A stretch of DNA of 64,000 nucleotides, from positions 62,001 to 126,000 of the forward strand of contig VCJN01001322.1 in assembly GCA_006384855.1 (NCBI GenBank), read 5' to 3'. The DNA comes from Tetraselmis striata (taxonomy: Eukaryota > Chlorophyta > Chlorodendrophyceae > Chlorodendrales > Chlorodendraceae). Under the pieces are notes generated by a model. It was not told the origin of the DNA. It saw nothing but the letters and a program-made list of their open reading frames with translations, and did not search any database. This document shows, in pieces, positions 47,284-58,169 of this stretch. Every line of letters starts with the position of its first letter. The first letter of the stretch is position 1. Made by a program: the position numbers and the translations under genes.

Positions 47284-47336
47284 CGGCACGCGTGTACGGG
47301 GCATTTTGAAAAAAAATGCCCCGTACACGCGTGCCG
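47284..47336. repeat. Perfect 24-bp hairpin at the edge of the DIRS-like element
   Basis: Arms 47284-47307 (CGGCACGCGTGTACGGGGCA, then TTTT) and 47313-47336 are exact reverse complements with a 5-base spacer. It lies inside the right inverted terminal repeat and reuses the CGGCACGCG word of that terminus. Confidence 0.95.
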
Positions 47337-47415
47337 CTTTGGTGTCGGGGGCGTGCGCGAATTTTCATAAGGGCCCCCGCGGCCCTGTCGACGTGGCGCG
47401 CTCCGGTACGAGTAC

Positions 47416-47467
47416 TAGGGCGGCACGCGGCTAGGGCGGCACGCGAACCGTGGTATGAAATGAACCT
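47416..47467 (-). repeat. Right inverted terminal repeat of the DIRS-like element
   Basis: TAGGGCGGCACGCGG twice, then ACCGTGGTATGAAA. Inverted partner of 44239-44290. Confidence 0.9.
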
Positions 47468-48847
47468 TAGAAGGCTCGGTCTATACAGAACGTAAAAAAG
47501 CGACGCATCGCCGTCGCTATATCGGTACGAATCATCCCCTACCCGTATCCCGTACCCCATAGACCAGGGGTAGTATTAAATGAGCTAGGCGGGGCTGCTT
47601 TCAAGGCGGCACTTCTGTGACACAGTACACCACTGTATTTTGGTGATTTCCGATATCGCCTTCGTCTGACACAACTGTATGTAGCCAGTGTGTACCGGTA
47701 CGGTCACGAAGAGTATATGCCGAATATCGTCCGTGAATAGTCGCTAGCGACTACAGGAAATTTACGATGCCAGACGATGAAACTACCGCCGCTGCCGCTG
47801 AGCCACCACGCACTACAGTTCTAGCTCCGGGCCAATGATCCGGCAATAAAACACCCCTCGAACTAAACGGCAAATCTCACACATTTTATCTCATTCAGCC
47901 AATGAAATCCCGTACCACAGCGATTATCGTCAATTCACCGCAAAATCATCATCAAAGCAACAGTCAGCGCCGTACCGCAGAATAAAAATTTCAAATTACC
48001 CGAATAAGGCGGGAGGGCGGAAAATAGTGCTGTTATAAAGACCGTGCCGCTGGTAAAAGTTAAGTAAAGTTCGCCCCGGTACATCGGCCGAAGCCGCCCC
48101 AGCACTTGACCTCGTGCGCTAACTGCATTCGTAGGTCTGGCATAGCCCGTAAACCGTGCCGCTGGTATTTAGTCGCTAGCGACTAGCGACAATATGACAG
48201 CACGACAGAATGCTGAATGCTGCTGATGCCTGCTGGGACGACTACCCTATCGCCGACACTCGCCGACAATCGCCGATGAGGCCTTGGCAAGCAGTAGCGG
48301 CCGCCTTACCGTGCGGCCTACAGCAGGCGCCGCTACAACGCGACTACTACAGCGCTAACGGTATGCAGTATGTGGTTTTCATCGGATACTTTAATAATAC
48401 TGCGACGATATATTAATCGGGTAGATCAGATGATCATATCATCATGCGGGTGCCGATCCGTTGGTAGGCCGGGTGCTGGGGGACCCAGGCGTGCCCGGCG
48501 TGCCCGAGGTGCGACGGTTCAATCTGCGAGGTGCCAGCCCAGTTGTGAGGCAGGTGTGTAAGGGTACCGGTATTGGGCAGTGCGGCCGGACGAGTACACT
48601 GTAAAACTAAGTGAGGACCCAAACTCTGGCAAAGACTTGGAAAATATCCGGGGGGTGCTCACGCTCACAGTCGCCCACTCCGAGTCGCCACAAGGTCCGC
48701 CACTTCAAAGCACGTGACGATCGTGAACTGCGTCTAGCGATTTTACTGCCCCTGGCTCGTCCGGGCCACTGAAATATATGTGAGCAACCCGGCGCAGTCC
48801 GCGCTGGAAGACCTTACTACGATTCCCGAAGTGCCGAGGCCTCGACA
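47468..48847. other. Repeat-derived intergenic DNA
   Basis: Contains the element-tail sequence TTTTGGTGATTTCCGATATC (about 47638, shared with 27676), a 16-bp palindrome TAGTCGCTAGCGACTA (about 48172), a near copy of that palindrome at 47738, and one member of a repeat pair shared with 55.57 kb. There is no recognisable gene. The promoter of the Gly-rich gene should lie near its right end. Confidence 0.5.
48060..48160. repeat. Dispersed repeat, copy 1 of 2
   Basis: AGTAAAGTTCGCCCCGGTAC, then TCGGCCGAAGCCGCCCCAGC through GGTCTGGCATAGCC. It matches 55566-55680 in the same orientation with scattered differences and small indels. Confidence 0.8.
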
Positions 48848-49926
48848 ATGAGGATGTCTCAGTCCAGTCGCTTCTTCGCGGCGGTAGTCCTTTGCGCCTC
48901 GCTGGCTGTCGTTGAGGCCAAGGGTGGTGGCGGCGGAGGCGGTGGCGGAGGGGGCGGCGGCGGAGGAGGCGGAGTCGTCGGGTATGGAGGAGTCGGAGGA
49001 GGCGGAGTCGGTCGTGCGAGCGGTGGTGGCAATGGCGGCCCGACATGGGCGGCTGTGTTGATAACCACCATACCGGTGACATGCTCCTTTGTCCTCCTGG
49101 GCTGCATCTTGAGAAATTGCTGCTATCGCGCGAGCTACCTGCGAGCCATGTCCCGTGGCGAGGCGGCCTTTCTGGCGGGCGCGCCCCCCGGGTGGCCGAA
49201 GGCTGCGAGAGCCAAGTATCCTCCCCGCTCGGCGGTGGGCGGCTTGCTGACCGCGCAGAGCGCGCCCGTCGTGTGGGAAGGGACCTATGCCGAGGGCGGC
49301 ATGCGCAAGGTCACCAAGTACAGCCTCACCCTGAGCGAGGATGGAACGCTGCAGGGCTCCGCCACCGATGCGGACGGCCAGGCTACCGTCACGGGAAGCT
49401 TCAACCAGGACACCGGGCGGGCGTCCTGGAAGGAGATCACCGGCCGGCTGAAGGTGCAGAATCCCCCCATCCCTCCCTGCCATTGCATCGCCACCATGCA
49501 TGCGGAACCGCAGCAGCGTTTTCAACACGGGTATCGATGTTCTGCTGTGCAGCTGCTTCCCGTGTTTAATGTGTAAAATACCGGGCGTCTCGCCGATGAC
49601 CCAAATGGGGTGGGAATCATTGCTGGTGGTGAGGAGGGTGTTTTGGGAAGGGGGGGGGTACAATGTTTGACTACTCAATCTGAATGCATGGGGTGTGGAT
49701 GTTGGTAATTGCATCATTCGCTCGGTATTTTGCCTGGCGAATAAATGCGTTATTTGTGTAATGCCTCAACTTAGCCATCGTTATATGATAGATGTGTCAG
49801 ACGGAAATACATTATTTACAGCTTCACATTAGTACTAGGATATAGTCATATAATGGTGTCAATGCATATAGTTAATAGTGTATTCCTTCGTTATCGATAA
49901 TGACGATATCTCCAGATGCACACACA

Positions 49927-49961
<35 letters not shown>

Positions 49962-50478
49962 ATAACACAGGAAGTCTGATGACGAGACATAGGAGCACAG
50001 GAGAATCCCAGTGGGCCATTGTCTACCCTCTAGTCATGCCTGGCTGATGTTGACATTGGTGAATTCTGAGTGGTTTGCCACTGCCCTGCCAGCCTGGCAT
50101 ACTATATAGGATCATAAACCCTCAGCGTTACCGTAGCTGACACGGCCAGATGCTGCGCCGCAGGTGTGTGTTCAGGTGTGGGCAAACCCTGGGCCGGGCG
50201 GCAACTTGGAGAGCCTCACAGGATTGTACGCCGCCAACACGGGTGTCTGGGGGGAGCTTGACCTCATCCCCGCCGGCGCGCTCTCACCTGGCGGGGCTAC
50301 ACGAGGAGGTGCCGCAGCTGGAGATGGGCGTGGTGGCAAACACCAGGGCAGGACGTCGTCTGTCTCCAAGACACAGTCTGACCGCAAAGTCGAGCTTTGG
50401 CTGTCCAGCAGTCCTCAGCCACTGGAGTTGGCTGCCCGGGGCACAGCCAACGGGCAGGATGCTGCTGCCCAGGTCTGA
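48848..50478 (+). CDS. Gly-rich signal-peptide and single-membrane-span protein, unknown function
   Basis: Two exons proposed: 48848-49453 and 50164-50478 (GT-AG, phase 0; an alternative acceptor 12 bp further is also in frame), giving 306 residues. Features in order: a hydrophobic signal peptide (FFAAVVLCASLAVVEA), a poly-Gly and Gly-Val-rich stretch of about 45 residues, one transmembrane helix (AAVLITTIPVTCSFVLLGCI) followed by a Cys pair, then a predicted beta-rich domain (WEGTYAEGG, YSLTLSEDGTLQGSATD, GSFNQDTGRASWKE) whose last strands appear to lie in exon 2 (LTGLYAANTGVWGELDL). Such beta domains occur in many algal and plant proteins of unknown role. Likely type I membrane topology, with the Gly-rich part outside. 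Two TGTAA signals lie at 50615 and 50626. The second exon's end is uncertain. No function assigned. Confidence 0.6.
49919..49959. repeat. CA dinucleotide microsatellite
   Basis: About 20 CA units with one interruption, in the intron of the Gly-rich gene. Confidence 0.95.
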
Positions 50479-52680
50479 GGCACCGGATGCCGCATAACGG
50501 AAGATGATGAGTAATGCGCGGTTACAGGATCTCTGAAGGGCACCAGAAAGACTGAGGAGAATATGCACTTGCATATTGGGCTCGTTACATGCCTTTGAAT
50601 TCAGCTTGGTGGTGTGTAAGATTGGTGTAAATGATTTATTGAATTGTGTCCCGGTGGCCGCCTCACTCTGTTGGCATGTGAGTGGATGAGGCTGGATACC
50701 ATTGATGGCAGCTAGCCTGGATAGCCCCTCTGTCTGTCAGGTAGACAAGCTTCGGGCGCCTCCCCCCCCTTCGCCCATCATGAACTCTGCCACGTGATGG
50801 ATGTGCTGATATTGTCGTGTACCTGGAATCAGGACACATGTTAATTCACCACCATGCCAGCCCTTCCTCTTGCAGGTTCGCCTCCTTGCTCATTAGCGCT
50901 ACCGAGTGCCCCAAAGTAACAGGAGCTAGTGGAGCAACTGCATGATGACACGCATCGACTTGCCCCCCTCCGACCGCCCCGATTGTGAAATGTATTCTCC
51001 TTGACATCTAACACTCGTGCAACGGCGAGTTGGATGGCCTTGTCTGAATAATGATGTCACAATGTCAAGTGTCCATGTCACTTGACTGCGATTGACTGAA
51101 AATGATTAAACTAACAGCAATGCGGTAAAATTAAATCATGTTATATATACATGCCTACCGCCTGCCAAAATATGGCTCCGAAAACATCGCATCGCCACAT
51201 TGTCGGGCGCGTGATTCAGTGATTGCGTCTCCATGCTCTATCGTGGCGCGTGCTCCGAAACCGTACGCACGCCCAGTCCATCCCCACGCACCGTAGTTAC
51301 TGATGACGAATTTTGGTTGGATATTTCTCTCCGGAAAACCTGCTAGATTCCCGGTAGGAGTTCTCTCGCATAGAGTTCCTACCGGTCACGTGGTCTTTCG
51401 TAACACGTATGATTAAGGCAGACGTTCCAATCGTATCATGTAAGTCGTATGTGGTACCAAAAAATGCCCGCTGACCACACTATCGCCCCGGTCAACATTC
51501 CGGTAGGAAATCCGTATACCCGAGAACTTCTACTAGAAATCGATATTTTACGATGGGAGAAGTTTCTTGCCAAAACAGTCCTACCGGAAATCCGCGGTTA
51601 AAACAGTGCCTCCACCGCCGCCCCAACCGCTAGAATCCCGCGGTGCCATTGCTGCACCACTCCCCCATCACCACACAAGAGCGGCAGCATACTGGCTCCC
51701 GTATCGTGAATAGCCGCAGAATCGACCACCACGGTCAGGCCCGTATGCCACCATAGCCCGACATGTCCACTCCCCGTGGACCGTCACCGCTCGGTCGTCG
51801 CGTGACCAATGCCCCACCTCGCTGGCAACACCGATCAGCACGCCATGGAGTCGCGCGGCGACCGAGCGCCCGAGCGGTGATGACAGTCGACGGGGGCTAG
51901 ACATGTCAGGTGCACACGGTGCTCACTGTAGCGGCCGAACCTGCAACTATGCACGATACGGCAGCCGATGTGCTGCCGCTCTTGCGTGGTGGTTATTGAG
52001 TGGTGCAGCGACGGCACCACGGGATGGCGGGCAGCGCTTAGTCGTACGATAAGAGCTTTCAGGGCGTACCGACTATCGTATCCGTTCCGAATAGTCACTG
52101 ACTGGCTTCCGGTAGGAAATACCCGGTACAACAAGAACGTTTGCCTTACCTTGTAGGATAAGAACGTCCACCTAAGAAATCGCGATTTTTCCCGGATCCC
52201 GGGAAAAACGGAGCCGCTGCAGTCCGACAGTAGGAAGGTTGGCTGTGGGCGGATCGACCCGCCCCGCCAAACAAACACGCTCATCTGTGATCGGTCTCCG
52301 CCCCGCCTCACGCCGGTCAAATACGTCCGGCTGTGCATATGACCCGCTGACTTAGGCTAGGGCTGAGCGGTCTGAGTCGAGGCGGGGAGGGGCGGCACGC
52401 GGTGAAAGCGAGATGGTCGTGGCAGAGGAGTCGCGACGACCCGCGACGAGGGCGGCCACGGCTCGCCAAGTTCCCGTCAACGCCCGTCGCCTAGCTATAT
52501 GGTATAGCTAGGCAAAATTCTATCTAGAATTGAAACTGATTAAAACGGCTAGTATGTTGCATGTCGCCTGCCCAGACTGAGTTGCTCTTAGGGCTTGCCA
52601 TATCTAAACACGGTGGAAAACACATGGTGTTGTCACAATTCGGGTTGCCGGCTATCATCTGTCCGAGCCCCCAGGCGTTT
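50479..52680. other. Intergenic stretch with CCGGTAGGA palindromic words
   Basis: No gene is supportable. Between about 51350 and 52130 the word CCGGTAGGA or its complement TCCTACCGG occurs at least six times, including a hairpin pair at 51351-51386, often followed by AATCCG or AATAC. This looks like remnants of a small repeat family. The rest shows nothing recognisable. Confidence 0.55.
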
Positions 52681-52684
52681 GTGC

Positions 52685-53590
52685 GTGGGCGTTGGGCATG
52701 GCGGTGGAACGAGACTGGGGCAATGTGACGCTGAAGGTGCATCATGCCAAGTACATTCACGACGTGATGCACAAGCTAACCTTGCTGACGCTTACGCTCC
52801 GAGCACCCCGGCGGAGGTTGGTGCTGATATCCCCGGTAGCAACAAGTTGTTAGTTGCGGAGGTGCCATATCTGCCCTTGTGGGCAGCATGTTGTACGCGA
52901 TGGTGGCGAACCCCCCCCTCCTCCCCCGACAATGCCGATGCAGTGAGCAAGTTGTTCCGTATGATGGCCAAGCCCGAGGAGCGCCACTGAGAGGCTGCGA
53001 AGCCAGTCATGCGATACCTGAAGGGTACCAAGACCCTGGGTCTGACCTTCAGTGCGGGCAAAGCTGACGGCCTATTGCACGGATACTGCGATGCTGACTG
53101 GCCAAAGACGTGGTGTCGCGACGCTTTACCACTGGCGTCGTTTTCATGCTTTGTGGAACTGCGGTAGGTGACTTGGAAGTCGCAGTTGCGTGCGACAATG
53201 GCGCCGTCAATTAGGGGGAGAATCGGGAGGTAGATAGGAGCCTGCATGGCGGAGGCGGAGTACATGGTGTTGTGTGCTGCGGTGTGCGAGGCGTTGTTCT
53301 CTTGCGAGTTGTTGTGCGAGATGTGTTGTGCTAGTCCGAGGCTACAGTGATCTTCGAGGACACCTGGAGCTGCATTGCGTTGACGCGCGACCGCCCCATG
53401 ACCCGTACGTGGTGGCAGCAAGCACATCACCATCAAGTACCACTTCCCACGGGAAAAGGTGCTCAGCGGGGAGGTGGCAATCAAGTATTGTTTGACTGCA
53501 CAGATGGTTGCGAATGCACTCACCAAGCAAAGGCTCTCGGAAGTTTGAAGCACGCGCAGTTCTCCATGCGGATGCTAGGCGCGTGAGGAC
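52685..53590 (+). mobile_element. Decayed Ty1/copia-type retrotransposon fragment (fossil)
   Basis: Plus-strand peptide stretches match the 3' part of a copia polyprotein in order: DWGNVTLKVHHAKYIHDVMHK, then VGSMLYAMVANPP, EERHWEAA-like and VMRYLKGTKTLGLTF, DADW, and finally KHITIKYHFPREKV and a MVANALTKQR-like end of RNase H. Only the C-terminal part of the reverse transcriptase and the RNase H region remain. The copy is broken at many places, no long terminal repeats were found, and it is presumably old. Confidence 0.8.
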
Positions 53591-54096
53591 TGCATGGCGA
53601 GTGGCCGTGTTGTTTTGATACCGTCATGCATGTGTTTGACCGGTTGTTTGGAGCCTTGACGTTTCCACACTCCCAACAATACATGTACACAGCGGAGCGA
53701 TCGTACAGCTACGAGTCGTACGAGGACGCGAGTACATCTCCGGCATTACACGTACATCGTGGAGTGGATGTACATCTACGAGTACGAGAACGCATGTACC
53801 AGCAAAATAAAGATTCCGGCATTGCCGAGTATGAATGGTGGGCGCCATGCAGTACTACAATATACTGTAGAATATCGGCCGATCGATGCAGCGGCGAGTA
53901 CTTAAGTGTGTTCTACGGACAAAGTAAGCGCTAGTACTCAGGTTCGCACACATGCATTAAGTACTAATGGCTGGCGCACGCGCCAGGACGCGCGCGAGTA
54001 TAAAGGCATGGCGCGACTCGTAACAAATTATATCGTTCTATTCCCTCCTGCCAGCCAGGGCGCGTCCCCTTCCAGCAGAATGCTTTGGCAATAATA
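53591..54096. other. Intergenic stretch without recognisable gene
   Basis: Short GTAC-rich patch (GTACGAGTCGTACGAGGACG, about 53703-53722) and nothing else of note. Confidence 0.45.
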
Positions 54097-55395
54097 ACTT
54101 GTCGACTAACACGGAGCGTCGCCTACCCAGGGTTTTCCGGAGCTGGATCGCTGCCTAAACGGCCGACCGTGTAGATACGCTGCAAGGTTTTCACTGTTGC
54201 CAATCATGTCCCGGGGGCGAAGAAAAGTCGTGAAATGCTGGTCGTTGAGGTCTTACGTAGGAGCGTCCCCTTTCGCCAACGTCGGAGCTGTGATCCCATG
54301 AATGTTGTTGCTGCAGGAACATCTGCTGCAACCAGCGGCAGTGCATGTGTCTCGCCGGCCACGGCCCGTCTCGCCCCTCTTGGCCTCCGCATGCTCAGCC
54401 CACTACTTGCGCATGCTCTGCAGGCTGGCCTCTGCATGCATGGCATTGCGCTTGCGCTTGGCCGCCGTAATGAGTGCATTGCTGAAGGCGCGCTCCGGGA
54501 AGGTGCTCGTGAGCTCCTTTTGCAGCGGCCTTTCCTCAAGCTCGCTGCTCGCTGCCAGCAGCCTCTTTGCGGTGCCCCTCAGCTTCTCTTCCGACATGCG
54601 CAGCGCGGCGGCGTAGTGCCATGCGTGCGTGCATGGCGGTGGCGTGCGCCAGGGCGGAGGCCAGGCTCAAGCGTCGTGCTGACTCAATGTCCTTGCCGCG
54701 ACTGTCGCGCAGTTTGGGCAGCCCGCCGCTGCCAACCGCGGTGCAGTATACACCAGCGCGGCAGCCAAGCCAACGGACATGGCCATCCATTCACGGCTGA
54801 CGAAATTTGAAATCGCTCAGTCATCATGCAAGCGCGCGCGGTTTTAGACAGTGATCATCCAACCGTGTTGGAAGTTCCGTCACTGGCCTCAAATTATATA
54901 GTCTTCCGAAATGCTTCGACCATTTGCTTGTTGACTATAACGGAGCGTCGCCGCGTACCCATGCATGGCTTTCCGGAACTGGATCGTTGCCTAAACGGCC
55001 ACGGTAGAGGCGTTGCAAGGGTTTCATCACTGTTGCCAGTCATGTCCCGGGGGCGAAAAATAAATGCGCACGTGCAGCATGACGACAGAGGGACTTCGCG
55101 GCCCGGCGATGGTTTGTTTTGCTTTAAAATATGTAGGTTTTTCCTTTCCCAAGTACTTTCCGTGCATTATCCGGACGCTTGCATGTAGTAGTCAAACTCA
55201 ACCACGACCCCCTCCCCCCCCCCCCCCCCCCTCCCCATCCTCATCCTTTTCTTTCGCCCATGGGACAAGACTGGCACCAGTAAAACCCTTGCATCATCTC
55301 TACGACGGCCGTTCAGGCAGCGCTCCAGTTACATACAACCTGGGTAGGCGACGCTCCGTTATAGTCAACCAACAATTTACCGCATTTGCAATATT
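54097..55395. mobile_element. Composite inverted-repeat structure around a gene-like fragment
   Basis: Three related copies of a segment of about 120 bp: 54100-54222 and 54929-55062 in one orientation, and 55255-55378 inverted. Shared words are CGGAGCGTCGCC, CTAAACGGCC, TGCAAGGGTTT and CATGTCCCGGGGGCGA. A fourth copy lies at 28905-29045. The outer pair could be terminal inverted repeats of a DNA element of about 1.3 kb, with the gene fragment at 54400-54790 inside, as in Pack-type elements. No transposase is present. Target-site duplications were not found by eye. Confidence 0.55.
54400..54790 (-). pseudogene. Gene-like fragment inside the inverted-repeat structure
   Basis: Minus-strand peptide with a natural coding look: KLRDSRGKDIESARRLSLAS and then, in another frame, YAAALRMSEEKLRGTAKRLL through FSNALITAAKRKRNAMHAEA, ending SLQSMRK before a stop at 54403. 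It is rich in Ala, Arg, Lys and Glu and helical. The two frames do not join without an intron or frameshift around 54610. I do not recognise the parent gene. It may be a captured fragment or a truncated host gene. Confidence 0.4.
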
Positions 55396-56159
55396 AAATG
55401 GAGGCCAGTGACGGAATTTCAAACACTGTTGGATCACCGTACGTCGTCTAAAGCATTGCCATCAAAATACCCGGCAGTGACCATCCCCATCCTACCATCC
55501 TACTCCCAACGCATGAGGGGTTTGCTATATTATCATTTATTGTTTCAGTAGTCTACTAACTAAGTCTAAAAGTAAAGTTCGCCCCGATTCGTCGGCCGAA
55601 GCCGCCCCAGCACTTAATACCTCGCTCGTGCGCCAACTGTAATCCTTAGTTGTCGGTCTGGCATAGCCATCGTTTATACCGTTGCCTCATTCGAACCCCA
55701 AAGGGCTAACGCCTCAACCGGGTAAACCCGGGACACGGGCCCGGACGATATTGCCCTGAAATCACGACAATTCTCTTTTAGCGGGGAATAGATCCGGGGA
55801 CCTCCGGAGTACGGACCACCGCTGTACCGAGGTCAGGCAACGAGGCCTGTCTTGGTACTCGGTCGTGCTCGCACTAGCACTCGCTTAAGCGCGTTGTATA
55901 TGCGTAATATAATCCTAATATGACCAGGCGATACATCAGCGACGACCTACATACAGGGTATTATTAAATACTAACCGTATGCGGCTGACGGTCGTGAAGC
56001 AGTCGTCAAGTGCTGCATGCCCCGGGCCGACGATGGCTGCTACTTCGCTCACGACACAGTCAGACGTGTCTCTCACCACACCAAACCTCTCACACAAAGT
56101 TAGACACACGGCCTCTCGCCTACCCCGGGCGACCGCTCGCTCTCACCTGCAGTACGGCG
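55396..56159 (+). promoter_or_regulatory. Upstream region of the kinase gene
   Basis: Holds the second member of the dispersed repeat pair (55566-55680) and a TTGTTGGATCACCG repeat word (about 55426) shared with 30010. The last 180 bp before the ATG at 56160 are likely promoter and 5' UTR. No TATA box is certain. Confidence 0.4.
55566..55680. repeat. Dispersed repeat, copy 2 of 2
   Basis: AGTAAAGTTCGCCCCGATTC, then TCGGCCGAAGCCGCCCCAGC through GGTCTGGCATAGCC. Same orientation as 48060-48160. Confidence 0.8.
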
Positions 56160-57049
56160 ATGGCAGAGTCAGCGGCACACGATGATGTCAGCGGCCTCCT
56201 TGCACAGCCAGATGTCGCCGCCCACCCGGACGAGTCGCCGCCGCCCGCGGTTGGCGAGGCGGAGCTGACGGCGATGCCACCCGCCGCGGCGTCGTCACCC
56301 ACAGCAGCGGCGCCGGAGGCGCACTCGGACTCCAAGCCCTCGTACAATCGGACCGACACCATGCAGATCGACTCGATGGGGGAGGACCAGCTGCAGACGC
56401 CGCTGATCGTGGTGGCAGAGAACTTCCGGCCGAGGCCCGACGCGGTGCTGAACTCCAACCTCACGCTCGGTGCCCCCCCCCCCCCCACCCCCCTTTTCGA
56501 GCCCCCTTGCTGAGTGCAAGGTCCGCCTCTGGGGCGGGGGGGGGGGGGGGGGGGGGGGCGAGAGCTGCCAGTGTCGCTTATCTACTGACGATGTGCCCCC
56601 GGTGGTACGGTGGTCGCCACAGGCAAGGTTCTGGGCACGGGCTTCATGGGCGCCGTATTCGACATCAAACACGCCGACGGAAGCCCCGCCAGTGCGCTCC
56701 GCCGACGACGGCTTGTTGCGGGAGCCAAGGGGGGGGGGGGGGGGGGGGGCTGCGCAGCCCTGACGCTGTTTGCGCTGTGTTTGAGCAGACCGCGTGCTGA
56801 AGACGTTGAAGGAGAACGCGGGCGAGGAACCGCGAGACCTGTTGGAGCGCGAGATGGTGGGGGCTTGGGGGGAGGAGGGGCGGGGGGGGGGCTAAGGGCG
56901 CGAGACTGGAGCAGCGAGGGGGGAATGGGGGGGGGGGGGGGAGGGGTGCAGGAGCTGAGGGTTGACTCGCCTTGACTATCCTTGCCTGGCGCTCCGAAGG
57001 TCATCGGGCGGCTGCTCAGCCAGGCATTGGGCATCCGCGACGAAGAGGG

Positions 57050-57086
<37 letters not shown>

Positions 57087-57309
57087 TCCCCCAAAGGCCC
57101 TCCGGGCCTCATCCTCTGCCTCAACCCCTTCCCTCTCCATCACTGTGATAGTGTGCATCACAGCGGCGGCAGTAGCATCACAAGCATCGGGTGGTCTTTG
57201 ACTTCCTTTTAATGTTGGACGTCAGGCGGGATTGTCGTCCCGGGCTTCATGCACGTGCAGGCGGTGGTGCGCCACGGCGGTCCCAAGGGCAAGCTGTTGG
57301 GTGCGTGCG

Positions 57310-57340
<31 letters not shown>

Positions 57341-58138
57341 CGCTCTCGCCCTCATGTCGTTTGCGCCAGCTGCATGCCCGCAAACTTTCCGGCCCGCCTC
57401 ACCCCCCGCCCCCCTTTCTCCGGGTGCATCCCCTCGCCAGGCATTATCCTGGAGAAGGTGAACAGCGTAGGACTGCTACAAGCGCGTGATGGCATTCGGG
57501 CGCACCAAGCCAGTGAACCTGAGCTACATCCGGCAGATGCTGTTCCAGGTGCTGACGGCGCTCAAGGCCGGGCCAGGACAGCATCGGCTTCCACCACCGC
57601 GACCTGCACCTCGGCAATGTCATGGAGCACTTCCCGCACGGCGCGGGCCCCAAGGCGCGCATGATGGAGCGCACGCTCAGCCTGCGCGAGGTCAAACGCG
57701 ACCACGTGAAGCTGTCCAACACCGGCTGGAAGTACCGCCCGGACGAAAACGCGCCGAGTTGGCGCGACGTGGACGTGGCCGGCAAGGGTAGAATTCAAGA
57801 TCATCGACTTTGGCTGGGCGGTCGCGGATGCGGTGGACCCCGAGGACATCAGCAAGATGATGGAGGAGGGCGCACAGACGGGCACCATCGGCTGCTGCCG
57901 CTGCCTGTGCTGCATCCCCAACCGGGTGGGCGCCTCTCGCCACCCCCCGAAAAGCGCCCTTGACTACACACGTCCCAGGGAGGGGATGTGGCTACTGCAC
58001 ATGGGGGAGTGCAGACATGTGCAGTGATTACATGATAACATGTTATTCGTTTACGCAGAGATGCGGGCACCTCGAGGTAATGAACATACTATACAATAAT
58101 GAAATATATATTCATGTGTACACACACACACACGCACC

Positions 58139-58169
<31 letters not shown>

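Larger units (their letters stand above)
44239..47467 (-). mobile_element. DIRS-like retroelement relic with inverted terminal repeats (fossil)
   Basis: About 3.2 kb bounded by inverted repeats of about 52 bp (44239-44290 and 47416-47467) that differ at two or three sites. The interior carries a minus-strand reverse transcriptase/RNase H frame (listed separately) and a 24-bp hairpin near its upstream end. Inverted termini plus this class of polymerase are typical of DIRS-order elements. I find no tyrosine recombinase between the polymerase frame and the downstream terminus, so the copy appears incomplete and probably immobile by itself. The near-identity of the termini suggests a fairly recent insertion compared with the other relics here. 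Confidence 0.8.
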
